Shown here: piece after piece, positions 9,488 to 21,507 of the stretch | How the letters are laid out: the number at the start of each line of letters is the position of its first letter | Position numbering within the stretch: the first letter of the stretch is position 1 | Source of the DNA: Cichorium intybus | Taxonomy: Eukaryota; Streptophyta; Magnoliopsida; Asterales; Asteraceae | Reading direction: 5' to 3' | Length of the DNA: 64,000 nt | NCBI GenBank assembly: GCA_023525715.1 | Contig: CM042012.1 | Coordinates: forward strand, 44,803,441-44,867,440 | The notes under the pieces: model-generated | What the model was told of the DNA's origin: nothing | The model's input: the letters and a program-made list of their open reading frames with translations, nothing else | Databases searched by the model: none | Program-made: the position numbers and the translations under genes

Positions 9488-11614
9488 GTGAGAGTTGTGG
9501 ATTCTGAATCTAGAGCACCAGAAAACAATGTGTCTGAACTTTCCAAGCTCACAGATGGCCCCGACGACTCACCAACAAGCAATGTTCAAAGTCCCTCTTC
9601 AGTTGAGGGGGAGCCTTCCAACACATCAACAGACCTATCTGAATTCGAGGGGGAGCACAACAATCCAATTCTCATTCACCCTTCGCATGAAACTTCTCAT
9701 ATCATGTCCATATATCCTTTTGTCCTGGGGGAGCCAGAAGTCTCAACTCCAATCTCTTCGGATCATGGAAGAACAAACTCTCCAACTGCTTCTGTCGAGG
9801 GGGAGAATATTCTTAACTCCTCCTTTAATTCTTCAAACAATAACTCTCCCAAAACAAATGTCAAAAACTCAAATAATGAAAACCATTTAATAACTGATGA
9901 TTTCCCATCCACTTCGGGATATCCTTCGGACACTAAGGAAATCAATGCCGAAGGACCACCTAAATTTGATCCTAATTTTCCTCCTCTGGAAAAGTGGACG
10001 AGAAATCATCCCCAATCACTTGTCATCGGTAACGTTCATGATAAAGTTCTGACACGTGCACAACTCCATCAAAAACAACAAGAATTAAATAGACCTTCGG
10101 AGTTGTGCATGTTCAATGTTTTCATCTCCAAAATCAAACCAAAGAATGTTAAAGATGCATTTGATCACCCAGACTGGATTGAAGCAATGCAATTGGAATT
10201 AGAAGAATTTGAAAGAAATAAAGTTTGGAGTCTAATTCCAAAATCTGCAAATGCTTCAATCGTTGGTCTCAAATGGGTATACGGAAAAAAAATTGACACC
10301 GAAGACAATGTGGTTAGAAACAAGGCAAGGCTGGTTATCAAAGGATATTGTCAACAGGAGGGGATTGACTACGAAGAAACCTTCGCTCCTGTTGCCAGAC
10401 TCGAATCAGTTCAGATCTTTCTAGTTTATGTTGTACACAAAAACTTTGATGTCTATCAAATGGATGTCAAATGTGCCTTCTTGAACGGAGATCTCGAGGA
10501 AACTGTCTTTGTTGAACAACCACCTGGCTTTGTTGACAAAGAAAATCCTAACCATTGCTATGTGTTAGATAAAGTTGTCTATGGTTTAAAACAAGCTCCT
10601 AGAGCTTGGTATGAAACCTTGACAAAAAATTTAAAAGAATCAAATTTCAAACAAGGCTCAGTGGATCCAACACTTTTTCAAAAGAAAGTGGGTTCACACT
10701 CAATGTCTGTCCAAATTTATCTGGATGACATAATCTTTGGATCCACTGATCCAAAACTCACAAAAGCCTTTGAAAAGTTAATGAAAAGAAAAGTTCAAAT
10801 GAGTATGATGGGGAAGATCATTTTCTTCCTTGGATTACAGATCAAACAATCAAAAGAAGGTATTTTCATCAATCAACAAAAATACGCAAAAAGTTTACTC
10901 GAACGCTTCGGAATGACTAACTGCTCAAATGCAAAGGTTTCATTACCCGCAGGTACAATATTGAATCCTTCATTAGACAAACCGAAGACTGATCTTCAAA
11001 CTTACCAAAGCATGATAGGATCGTTGCTCTACCTCACAGCAAGTCGTCCTGAGATTATGTTTGTAGTGTGTAATTGTGCACGATATCAAGCTGATCCACG
11101 CGAACCACACTTGGCTGCGGTGAAAACAATCTTTTGTTATCTTCACAATACACCTATGTATGGTCTATGGTATCCAGCAAACTCAGGGTTCCACATACAA
11201 GCTTATTTAGATTCCGACCTAGATGGATGCTCGATTGATCGCAAAAGCACTTCTAGTGGTTGCCAATTTATTGATGGAAAGCTCATTAGCTGGCAGTCAA
11301 TGAAGAAAACTTGTCTATCAATATCCACAGCTGAAGTAGAGTATGTAGCAGCTGCAGCTTGCACTTCACAGATCATTTGGATTCAAATCCAATTAAGAGA
11401 TTATGCCATCAACATGAGAAAGATTCCTTTGTTTTGTGACTCACAAAGTGCTATTCGGGTATGTCACAATCCTGTTCAACATTCCAATACGAAACATGTA
11501 GCTCTTCGCTACCATTTCATCAAAAGTCATGTTGAGGAGGGGAATATAGAAGTGCACTTTGTTCACACAACAGAACAACTAGCAGATATCTTCATAAAAG
11601 CTTTGAATGAGTAA
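9488..11614 (+). CDS. E pol C-terminal frame: reverse transcriptase and RNase H (708 codons)
   Basis: An open frame with an acidic linker of about 190 residues comes first, with four GE motifs encoded by GGGGGAG runs. RT follows: WIEAMQLELEEFERNKVW, NKARLVIKGYCQQEGIDY, YQMDVKCAFLNGDLEET, and the catalytic YLDD in YLDDIIFGS (usual form YVDD). RNase H includes RKSTSSGCQF, STAEVEYVAA and LFCDSQSAI. It ends at the TGA-spaced boundary with KALNE. The frame is open but cut off from integrase by a frameshift, so it is a remnant of gag-pol, and its first ATG is not a real start. It is probably not expressed as an independent protein. Confidence 0.85.
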   Translation: MRVVDSESRAPENNVSELSKLTDGPDDSPTSNVQSPSSVEGEPSNTSTDLSEFEGEHNNPILIHPSHETSHIMSIYPFVLGEPEVSTPISSDHGRTNSPTASVEGENILNSSFNSSNNNSPKTNVKNSNNENHLITDDFPSTSGYPSDTKEINAEGPPKFDPNFPPLEKWTRNHPQSLVIGNVHDKVLTRAQLHQKQQELNRPSELCMFNVFISKIKPKNVKDAFDHPDWIEAMQLELEEFERNKVWSLIPKSANASIVGLKWVYGKKIDTEDNVVRNKARLVIKGYCQQEGIDYEETFAPVARLESVQIFLVYVVHKNFDVYQMDVKCAFLNGDLEETVFVEQPPGFVDKENPNHCYVLDKVVYGLKQAPRAWYETLTKNLKESNFKQGSVDPTLFQKKVGSHSMSVQIYLDDIIFGSTDPKLTKAFEKLMKRKVQMSMMGKIIFFLGLQIKQSKEGIFINQQKYAKSLLERFGMTNCSNAKVSLPAGTILNPSLDKPKTDLQTYQSMIGSLLYLTASRPEIMFVVCNCARYQADPREPHLAAVKTIFCYLHNTPMYGLWYPANSGFHIQAYLDSDLDGCSIDRKSTSSGCQFIDGKLISWQSMKKTCLSISTAEVEYVAAAACTSQIIWIQIQLRDYAINMRKIPLFCDSQSAIRVCHNPVQHSNTKHVALRYHFIKSHVEEGNIEVHFVHTTEQLADIFIKALNE

Positions 11615-13440
11615 TCATTCACAAGAATTGTTCGAGGACTTGGCATGATTGATGGATCGACTCTGACATAAATCTCATATTTGCTTTTTCTAACCTTACT
11701 CTTTTCAATAACTAAATAAGAAATTATGTTGTATCGAAGCATTCCAAACCTTCGGAGTCCATCGGAACAGACATTTCAGTTAATAAAATTTCCTAGTGTT
11801 AAAAATCATTGAAACAACAATTGTCTTCGTATCAAAAGGATGAAAATTCTTACTCAAAAAGGTTGCTTTATGGAAAAGATGAATACAAGAAAAACAAAGA
11901 TAAATTACAAAGTTTCATAAGTTCAATTCTCAATGCATAAATGACAAAATTTGACCTTTTTTCCAGAATTAATTGGTTAAAGGTCAAAACATTTTTTATA
12001 GATTCTGATAATCATACCTTATTGCACTAAAAGGTATTTGCGAATCGAATTGAAACAATGGTAAGGAAACAGACTTTGGAGTGAGGTTAAGGCTGTTTTA
12101 CAGTATGAAGATTTTATGATTTATATATTCTTAACATCGTTTCTATCTCTAAGCTCCCCGTTGAACTCAACTCGCTTAAATTTCAAATTAATCAAGTAGT
12201 TCAAATACTACTCAGGACAAATCACATGTTCTGAAGTTTTCTTCACAAATGATACTGGTATTGACTGATAGGCAAATTTCAAACTTTCTTTGCTCTTGTT
12301 TCAAAATTGAACTATATGAAGTTTTTCAAAAGGATTGTACAAATCTTCAAAAGCACCATCAAAAGGCCTCACATGGTAATATTTTCAAACTCTTTGGATA
12401 TGAAACTCCAAAATTGAAAAACATGTTTCAAAGAAGAAAACTGTTCAAAATTCAAAAGAAAACAGCAAAATCAAATTGTCAAATGAAACAAAGACAACAA
12501 TATAAGTAAAAAAGATAAATGAAAGAGTGCAAAAACAAAGATAAATCAGCACTCAAAGGCATAATTCTCTATCTTAAAAGATAATACAATGAGCTCCTAT
12601 AACATAGTCGAGTACCATGTAGAGAATATGAACATCTCAAGTAATCAGTCTTAAATGACATTGTTGAGTTTTGTATGAATCTCAAAGGCTTGTCATTAGA
12701 GAAACATATCCAAACACCTTAACTGACGAAATAGGATAGATTTTTCAAACCATGTTCAAGTTCAATCCAAAATTTATTTCCTCTTCTGATGCTCAATTCA
12801 AAAGGAAACTTGTTTTAAATTTCAACGCTGTGAATGCCAACATTATTTTACATGAAAAATTTGAAGCATAAATAAAACACAAACATCCTTGCATAATGCG
12901 AAATTGAGCTTAACTTAGGGTGGTTAAACTTAGGCATTTCTTGACTGATGTTAAATTACACAAACTTCGGAGTGCAAAACGGGCTTCCAACATGATTCAA
13001 ATGATTATGAATATGAAAATGTTAAATCTTGATTTCATAATGTTCAAGGAAACTAAGGTAAAAAGTCAAAATGCATCATCAAAAGTAAAATCTGTTCTCA
13101 ATAAAAGCAAATCTCTTCGGAGTATTGTTAACCTCCTTCACACAATTCCTTATCCGAAATGTTATCAATACCCTTCGGAATGCGATGCAATGCTTAATCA
13201 GTTTCCATCCTCCAAAGGATACAAATAAATTTTACACTAGTCTTTGATGGTCCGAAGTCAACTCAATGTTAAACGATTTTCATATTTATGATGTTAATAG
13301 AGACAAACATTCTTTTGAAATAAATGATCGTTAACGTTAACGATGACAGAGAAAATCTTGCAAAAAGATATGACGGTTGTATTCCGCCTTTTTCAAATTC
13401 ATGATGACTGACACAAGGACGGTTCCGTTTTTGCACGGTG
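11615..13440 (+). other. E spacer between pol and ORF3
   Basis: AT-rich sequence without a convincing frame. CTTCGGA motifs recur (for example near 11753, 12964, 13112 and 13175). No antisense gene comparable to the one in C is visible here. Confidence 0.5.
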
Positions 13441-13640
13441 AGTGGAATGTTATAAGCTGACGTGGCATAGTTTCAGTGGACCTTTACAGCATGATCATTA
13501 ATTGCGAATTGGACCACCAACACTGTAAATATCACACACCTCTTCAGTTCTTCTCTTTACGCGAACAAATCGCTTAAATTCTCTCTGCAAAAACCCTCTC
13601 TGAACCCTAACTCTTCATCATCTCCTTCAATCGTTCATCA
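13441..13640 (+). promoter_or_regulatory. Possible promoter and leader of E ORF3
   Basis: A G-box-like GACGTGGC lies at 13459-13466. It is followed by a pyrimidine-rich, leader-like stretch (CCTCTTCAGTTCTTCTC, AACCCTAACTCTTCATC) directly before ATGGC at 13641. C has the same arrangement upstream of its ORF3. Inference from composition; no TATA box of good quality is seen. Confidence 0.4.
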
Positions 13641-15125
13641 ATGGCAGCTGCTGCACCAGAAGGATCCTCTCAGAGCCCTGAAGAAATGTCAATCCCTGTT
13701 CCAAATAGCCAATCGGAAAACCTATTCCTTCGCCCAAACACTAAATATTATCCTAGACCGATCGATGCCTTGGTCGAATGTCTCAAGCATTCAATTCTAG
13801 GTCATGCTCTGCCACACACCACTTGCATCCCTGCCACACTTGTTCACAGAGCGCACTACACCTCTAATGCAATCTTTGATGCTAAAAATAATGTCAAATC
13901 GGTCCATTACAAAGTCATCAATGCCGACAATACAACAAAGAGAGTCCAGCTAACCAAGATGAAATTCGCTAAAGCCTTGCAGATTCCAATCTTTGATTCA
14001 CAAGAAATTGTTACACCTATAGGTGAACAACTCATTGATATGTTCAACGAAATGGGTTACGAACCATCACTCAGTGGTATCAGCACCTTTAAGAACACGC
14101 AGCTTCCCGATTTGTGGAAGTATTTCTTTGGTATCTTCTTGAGATGTCTCTCTGGGAGAACATCAGGGCAAGACTCTGCAAGCCAGACTTTTCTAAGTCT
14201 CTTGTATGGAGTATACTATGATGTGAAGGTCGATTTTGTTTCAATCTTGTGGGAAGACTTCTGTTCACACATCAACCATTCGACGAAAGGAACGGAGATT
14301 TCAAATGCCAGATTTTGGGCTATGGTTGTCAATGACCACTATCAACGAGTAGGCATCATCTATGATCCTAATCTTCTAGAAATGAGGTACACACACATCA
14401 CCAATCCAACTGTGGATGAAAATTCCACTCTATTTTGTGCCCAAATTCCACATGTAATGTTGGCAAAAGTCTCATTGAACATTGATGTGGTCAACGTTTA
14501 TCGTTCCACTCTTACCATGCCTTATCATGTTCGTCCTGTTACCCAAGTTATTCAAACAAGAGCTCCCACCAAAACAAAAGGGAAAAAGAAGGTTACTGGA
14601 GGACCTAGTGGTCCGAAGGTTTTAAGAAAAAGGAAGGCTTCGGAGCAGATGCCTGTAAAACGAACTCAACCCAAGAGAGCCAAGAAGCCAATGGTTGTGG
14701 ATGAGTCTTCGGAGTCCAACAAAACACCCTCCAAAGACATTCATGAAGAAGAAAAGGGAGGGCATCAGTCTTCTCCAATCCATGATACAAGACCACCATC
14801 TCCACCACTAACTACTGCTCCACAAACCTCCACCATTACCACAGAACCAATAACCACAGCCCTTCCTCTCACTTCCACTATACATACCACATCTTCGGAT
14901 GTTCTTCCCATCTCAACCTCAACATATACACCTCCAATATCTACCACTCAAACATCCGAACCCATAATCACCACAATAGAAAATCCCATCACCTCAACCC
15001 TTGAAACACCAATTACCTCTAACATCATCACATTCATGTCCAAACCAATTATAACATCCTCCGATCCTCTTTTGAACATCACATATTCTGGTCTGGATAC
15101 ATCACTTCTTAACTTTCCTTACTAA
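13641..15125 (+). CDS. E ORF3, N-terminal part (494 codons)
   Basis: The frame starts MAAAAPEGSSQSPEEM. Residues about 25-300 look globular (DALVECLKHSILGHALPH, KFAKALQIPIFDSQE, LWKYFFGIFLRCLSGRTSGQ, FLSLLYGVYYDVKVDFVSIL). The rest is Lys-rich (PTKTKGKKKVTGGPSGPK), then a long Thr/Ser/Pro/Ile-rich tract. Element C encodes a diverged homologue at the same place (46433 onward), so this is a family protein and not chance. In Sireviruses the frame after pol is often called env-like, but I see no signal peptide or membrane helix. It stops at 15123-15125, and the downstream pieces suggest the ancestral protein was about twice as long. Function unknown. Confidence 0.7.
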   Translation: MAAAAPEGSSQSPEEMSIPVPNSQSENLFLRPNTKYYPRPIDALVECLKHSILGHALPHTTCIPATLVHRAHYTSNAIFDAKNNVKSVHYKVINADNTTKRVQLTKMKFAKALQIPIFDSQEIVTPIGEQLIDMFNEMGYEPSLSGISTFKNTQLPDLWKYFFGIFLRCLSGRTSGQDSASQTFLSLLYGVYYDVKVDFVSILWEDFCSHINHSTKGTEISNARFWAMVVNDHYQRVGIIYDPNLLEMRYTHITNPTVDENSTLFCAQIPHVMLAKVSLNIDVVNVYRSTLTMPYHVRPVTQVIQTRAPTKTKGKKKVTGGPSGPKVLRKRKASEQMPVKRTQPKRAKKPMVVDESSESNKTPSKDIHEEEKGGHQSSPIHDTRPPSPPLTTAPQTSTITTEPITTALPLTSTIHTTSSDVLPISTSTYTPPISTTQTSEPIITTIENPITSTLETPITSNIITFMSKPIITSSDPLLNITYSGLDTSLLNFPY

Positions 15126-15839
15126 GAAGGATTTGGCCTTGATTCAGGTTTTATTTCAAACCACCTATAACAGATGAAACAATGGCAGCTTATCACATGG
15201 CTCCAATCAGCATAGATGAAACTAATTATGAAAACTTGGATGATGGTGACTTTGTTTTCATTAAGTAGTATAAAACCCTTAATCGAAAGCTTGATGCCCT
15301 TCTTCAAATGCAAACTGGATATGATCCACTGAAGAAGCATGAGGGAAGTGTTAGAGAATAAATTGCTGAAGCGAAGAAACCCTTGACAGAGAAGGTAGAT
15401 GCGATTAATCATAGATCAACAAATTCAGATCCAAAGCATTTTCGAAGGAAAGTTCAACACTGCTGTTGAACAAGTTGAAGAAAGACATAGGCTCCTCAAG
15501 GAGCAAACTGAGAAAAAGATCATTGATCTTGTTAGAAGGATTGACTCTTCCAATTCCGAACTTTCCAAGGCCTTGAATGACCTTTGGACTGAGACCAAGG
15601 CCTTCCACACTCAGTATCAAACTGGTTTTGAAAAACAGCTTGAGGAGGCCCAGAAAAAGATTGATGAACTGACAGTGGCACAATCTGTGTCCGCAGTAGT
15701 CAGTTTCGCAGAAGAGTTGAAGAAAACAAACCCTGCTATCACCACTGAAGTGATTGAGAAACTGAAACTCACTCTTCAACCTTTAATCAATGTTGCCATC
15801 AAGATGGAACGTACTCAAACTGCCCAATCGAGACCTTAG
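15126..15839 (+). pseudogene. E ORF3, middle part (coiled coil)
   Basis: Several stops occur at 15126-15398. An open stretch 15399-15839 then encodes a Glu/Lys/Gln-rich coiled coil: FNTAVEQVEERHRLLKEQTE, KKIIDLVRRIDSSNSELSKA, KQLEEAQKKIDELTV. It corresponds in position and style to the coiled coil at 47917-48500 in C. It is a broken continuation of the same ORF3. Confidence 0.65.
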
Positions 15840-16943
15840 GCTTTTGCTCAGTCTGACCCTTCGGTTCAACCTTCATAAGGGGGAGAATCAAGTTCTAGGT
15901 CTCGAGACATTATTGATGCAACAACAACAACAACAGCAACAACAACAACAACATACCAGGCTATTTCGCTTGGTAAACCAACATTCATCCCACTGATTGT
16001 GTCCAAAGCTAATCCTACATTTGGCACAATCACATCAACTGAACCAGGGGGTTTAAGCTTAGCCCCTGAAAACAGAGAGATAAGGATTGCTCCCCACATG
16101 GAGCAAGTCCATAGAGAAAGAGAAGAGGAATTTAATAAAATGCTTCAAATCAATAACATCATCATTGAAAACAAGATCTGGACAGCAGAAAACATTGCTG
16201 CCATAGGTTTTCATGATTTTAGAGTGTTCAACAGACTCCTTCTCCATAGTTATGAAGTAAAAACTTCGGTTGATCAACAACTTTTTTTTCTATACAACCC
16301 GAAGACTTTTGGTTTTTATCAGTTTGTGAGAAACATTCCTCAAAATGAGTTGTCAGCCTTTAAAGCCAAAAAGATTGTCTTCCATGCAAAATACATTAAG
16401 GCACCAAAGGAAGTACGGAGTGAGAAGCGAATAGTGAAAATCATATCCATCAAGGAGGCAGAGGAGTATGAAGGATTTCTAAACTATGACTTCTTCGTAC
16501 TTCGGGAATCTAAGAATGAGGATTCAAGATTCACGATTACGGACTTTCCAATCATGAATCCTCAAGATTTTATCGTGCTTCTTGACTTAATGAATGCCTC
16601 CCTAGGCCACGAAGCTAAAACTATGATGATCTTCAGAGCTTCGAAAGCCCACATCTTATCCTTCTTTTGGAATTATATTCTAAGGTTTGCAAAGTTTGAT
16701 ATTGAGATTGCAGACCTCTTCGGACAATCTCTTGCACCCCCACCTTATGCTGTTGAAAACTTCGATCATCTTAAATAAGGGCAGAGTATGGAAAAGCCGT
16801 GGGGTGTTGTGTTTAAGGGGCTATCAAAAGAAGAGGAAATTGGTGTGGCTAAATTCTTTGAAATTGACTACAAGGGTCTTTACCCATCACCTTCTATCAC
16901 CAATATTTTGACATTAGTGAACAACTGTTTTGTAAATCATTGA
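15840..16943 (+). pseudogene. E ORF3, C-terminal domain
   Basis: After a stop and a CAA-repeat stretch, 15999-16778 is open. It encodes HREREEEFNKMLQINN, IWTAENIAAIGFHDFRVFNR, FLYNPKTFGFYQFVRNIPQN and FTITDFPIMNPQDFIVLLDL. One TAA (16776-16778) then precedes GLSKEEEIGVAKFF and the final stop at 16941-16943. The homologous domain in C (about 48940-49776) shares the layout, for example LADLPFLNPFDWISLFNIL against ITDFPIMNPQDFIVLLDL. A PPT-like AAGGGGGAGAAT lies at about 15878, matched by AAGGGGGAGACG in C. Function unknown. Confidence 0.65.
15919..15953 (+). repeat. (CAA)n microsatellite
   Basis: About eleven CAA units with one CAG, inside the ORF3 linker of E. Depending on frame it would encode a Thr or Gln run. 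Confidence 0.9.
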
Positions 16944-17068
16944 GAAGAGAAGAAGAAGGTCAGAAAACACCTTAACTTGTGGCTTGCAGTGAGATATGCC
17001 TTGAGGCAGGCATTCAAGAGGAACTTTCCCAAGTAGGCTTCGGATGCACTTCACACACAGGGGGAAAT
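16944..17068 (+). other. E 3' end with polypurine tract
   Basis: A short non-coding tail ending CACAGGGGGAAAT, the likely plus-strand primer, directly before the LTR at 17069. Confidence 0.75.
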
Positions 17069-18050
<982 letters not shown>

Positions 18051-18790
18051 TGGCTTGTTTTCTATTGAATTTGCTATAATTGTTGAACTGTAAAATTAGG
18101 TTTTATAGAAATTAAACCCTAATAGATTGCAAATGTCGACTTAGGGCTAGGGTTTCTGAAACCCTAGCCTCCCCCCATTATTTTCGATTTTATCTAGGGT
18201 TCTCTAAGGTTTTTCCTATCTTTGGTAATTATGATTATTTAATAATTGGACAACCCTTACCCTATTTTCGAAAACTTCATGGGCAAGGAATAGGATTAAA
18301 TTATTTGATTAATTTAATTAGATAATCCTTATCTGATTTAATTTATTTAATTAATTATTAATTAAAAGATACACATTAACTCAATTTAGGTTTAAATTTA
18401 AATTTAAATTAAATTATTTAATTCAAAAAATTAAAATATATAAACCAAATATTTTAAAAGATTTAAAATACATCTTATATATATTATTAAAAGTTAATAT
18501 TTATATGTATAAGAATTTGTTAGTCAGATCACTAGTATGCCTCATTCACGAAGCCGATCTATAAGGGGGGTATAAGGAAACTGCCTATAAAATGGCGGTT
18601 GCATAGGTGTCCACTCTCACCCGCCGCTTCCTTGATTGGTGGAGGGTCGTTAGCAGAACGAATTTGATAGGACAACTTAATCTCATTAAAAGTATAATAC
18701 TATTAAAGAAAGTACTAGAACCTGTTTAACAATCCCAAATCTAGTTAAATTAGGAATAATGTGAAAGATATGCTAACCCATGAAATTGTG

Positions 18791-18868
18791 CATTACACTT
18801 TATTAGTCGTTAGTGTAGCATGTGTGGTTTACCAGCACACTAATAGGGATCAATAAAGAGTTGTAATG
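18791..18868 (+). ncRNA. Leader stem-loop 1 (F copy)
   Basis: CATTAC...GTAATG and TTATT...AATAA close an outer stem. Inside it TTAGTG (18810) pairs with CACTAA (ends 18843) around a loop containing TGTGGTTTACC. The G counterpart keeps the pairing with changed bases (CATTGC/GCAATG and TTGGTG/CACCAA). A structural RNA element by inference. Confidence 0.6.
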
Positions 18869-18873
18869 GGTAT

Positions 18874-18948
18874 CTCATAAATTATCATTGTTGATGGAGC
18901 GTGTGTGGTTTACCGGCACATCAAACTGAGATGATAAATGACATTGAG
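18874..18948 (+). ncRNA. Leader stem-loop 2 (F copy)
   Basis: CTCA...TGAG and TTATCAT...ATGATAA form the outer stem. TTGATG (18891) pairs with CATCAA (ends 18924). The inner hairpin is 34 nt, the same as in stem-loop 1 and as both hairpins of G. Confidence 0.6.
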
Positions 18949-19276
18949 GTTACTAAGCATATTTGCATGGTTATTCACATCTTGTTTGTGATCCTTGGCA
19001 TCCCAATCACAAATGGAAGAGCACAATCCGATATTAAACATGCCATTGAATAGTTCAATGAATCTCAAAAGACCTACGAATTTCACTTAATTTGATTATC
19101 ATCCGTGGTGGAATTGGTAAATCGTCATTTACCTACCTTTATAAAATTTACAATTAGATTACGGCATCCTTCTTCTAAGTTGTGAATTATATAGTTGGGT
19201 CCTAGCCTTAATATTTAATTTTGGGTTAATATATTAAGGATTATATATCTAATTAAAAACTACCTTTCTTTTATAG

Positions 19277-21024
19277 ATGTCTACTACTGCTGATGCTTCT
19301 GCTCCCAAATCTGCATCCCACAATAACTTCTCTTCGATCCTTTCCCTGTGCTCGAATGTGTCATTGGATGACACCAACTACAACGACTGGATGTGAAACA
19401 TTAAAATGGCTCTTAGATTCGAGGACATAGAGTATGTTCTTGAAAAATAGCTTGTCGAAATCGATCAAGAAACAGATACTCCTGAGGAATATGCCTCATA
19501 TAAAAAACAGTACGACGATGCGAGCGAAGTGGCACGCATCATGGTCGCTTCTATGGTCCTAGAATTGCAGAGATTTTATGAGGACTATTGGCCATACGAG
19601 ATGAACAAGGACCTTATGGAAAAGTTTCGTAAGCGAGCTCGTCAAGAAAAGTATAAAGTAGTCAAAGCCCTCATGGCATGAAAAATGAAAGAGGAAGAGT
19701 TTGTCTGCACCCACATGCAAAGAATGCAAAGATAAGTGGAACGCCTAGTGAAGCTAAATGTGCATTTTGACTAGGATTTAGCTATTGATATAGTCCTGAA
19801 ATCCTTTCCTAGTTATTTTGATCAATTTATCTTAGCTTATCATCTGAACAACAATGAGACCACCTTGGCTCAGTTGCACAACATGCTACAGACCGCTGAA
19901 GCCGGGATGAAGGGTAAAGGTATATCCTCTGCCTCCCCTAGTGCTCCCGTTTTGGCCATTAGACGTGGAAAAAGGAAGAAGAGGAAAGGTCCTCCTAAGC
20001 AGAACTGGAAGGGCAAGTCCAACGTCGGGTCATCCAGCAATAGCCCAAAGGCGAATCCCAGTTCTGACATTCCTCACGTCCCAAATCACAAAGAGGCCAA
20101 TTGCTTCTACTGCAATGAGAAAGGGCATTGGAAATGAAGCTGCCCAAAATATCTGCAAGACATTCAGGATGGCAAGGTGAAGCCACCGTCTGCATGTATA
20201 TACATTATCTCTAATAACTCATCATCTTCTCGTTCTTGGTCCTTGATGCAGGATGTGGTTTTCACATTTGTTCTGATTTGTAGGGCCTAAAAGAAAGTGA
20301 GGAGTTGGAGCACGGCAGGATGAACATGATCATGGAGAATAGGCGATCGTCTCTTGTTACCAAGATTGGAGTTTATAGTCTAGTGCTTAGTAATGTTGTT
20401 AGTTTAGATTTGATAAATTGTTGCTACTCACCAGAAATGGAATGTAATATTATTTCGTTTCATGCATTGTTCAAACAAGGTTATAGATATTCTTTTGATA
20501 ATTTGAATGGATCAATTTCTGCTTATAAAAATGGTGTTTTTATATTTGAAGCTTTACCTTGTAATGGTGTGTATGAAATTGTGACATGTGTAGACAACTT
20601 AGGCAATAGTGTATTTCAAATTGATTCATCTAACGGCATAGAAAAGGAATCCTTGTGGCATTCTCGTCTTGTACACATCAAAAAGAAGCGCATTGCCGAA
20701 CTCCAAAAGGAGGAAGTGTTAGAATCATTCGACCTTAGGTTGGATGATGTATGTCAATATTTTCTTTTAGGAAAGATGGCAAAATCACCTTTCACGGGAT
20801 CTTGTGAAAGAGGTGAAGGTTTGTTGGATCTCATACACATGGATGTGTGTGGATCCTTCAGATCATCCACAAGGGATGCTAATCAATTTTATGAGACTTT
20901 TATAGATGATTACAACAGATATGGCTATATCTACTTAATCAAGCATAACTCAGAAACCTTTGAAAAGTTCAAAGACTTCAAGCATGAAGTCGAAAATCAA
21001 TTAGGCAAGAAGATAAAGATGCTT
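19277..21024 (+). pseudogene. F gag-pol remnant (gag, zinc knuckle, protease, start of integrase)
   Basis: MSTTADASAPKSASHNNFSS begins at the position equivalent to the G start. Stops occur inside NYNDWM*NIKMALRF, EK*LVEID and elsewhere. The zinc knuckle reads CFYCNEKGHWK*SC, so it is interrupted by TGA. The protease region has lost its DTG (SLMQDVVF against VLDTGCGF in G). An open part at 20305-21020 holds the pre-integrase and HHCC region, with LWHSRLVHI in place of LWHSRLGHI and CQYFLLGK in place of CESCLLGK, so zinc ligands are lost. The copy is ancient compared with G and cannot encode working proteins. Confidence 0.85.
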
Positions 21025-21507
21025 TGTAGGTCCACTAATCTCACAATAATAAAGATATCAATCAAACAATAAGAACAAGGAGATTTTCCAACTTCAATGC
21101 ACTCTTGTATAGATCAAGACTAGTACATAAGTTGTGTAATTACCAAGAACACTCAAGAATTCTCTCTAGGTTTAGCACACTCTCCAAGGAAATCCATACA
21201 CAAATGACATCATAAAACACCTTAAATACCCTAGACTAATGACCTAGCCAATGTAAACCGATCCACCAGCCCAAAATGGCGTGGACTACCAAGGCCAAGA
21301 CCAAACAACCCATGGTTGTTTGGCTCACACCGATTAACCAACTAAGCCCTCTAAAATGATATTTTACACTTTAAGTCCCTAATAAATAAAAGCTTAACCC
21401 ACTAGAATTCATTCCCAATAATCTCCCCCTTGGTTTAATGCTTTCATTTATCTTTAAGCTTCACTTGATCATGGACGTCAGTTGAATACTGCAGAAAATT
21501 CCCAACA
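21025..21507 (-). repeat. D 3' LTR (483 bp)
   Basis: On the minus strand it begins TGTTGGGAATTTTC and ends CCTACA, preceded by the purine tract GAGGGGGAGAG. The F integrase sequence stops at 21024, marking the outer boundary. Confidence 0.75.

Larger units (their letters stand above)
18051..19276 (+). other. F leader region
   Basis: Long AT-rich leader before gag, colinear with 27396-28752 of G. It contains a small stem AACTGCC/GGCGGTT (18579-18585 with 18594-18600) and two larger stem-loops listed separately. Confidence 0.6.

Noticed and set aside
12249..12509. Short plus-strand frames in the E spacer (also 12920-13228) as genes
   Set aside because: AT-rich, Lys/Gln-biased, no counterpart in element C and no start signals of note.
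13641..16943. Calling ORF3 a true envelope gene
   Set aside because: No signal peptide, membrane helix or glycoprotein-like Cys pattern is visible in either E or C, so I kept it as unknown.
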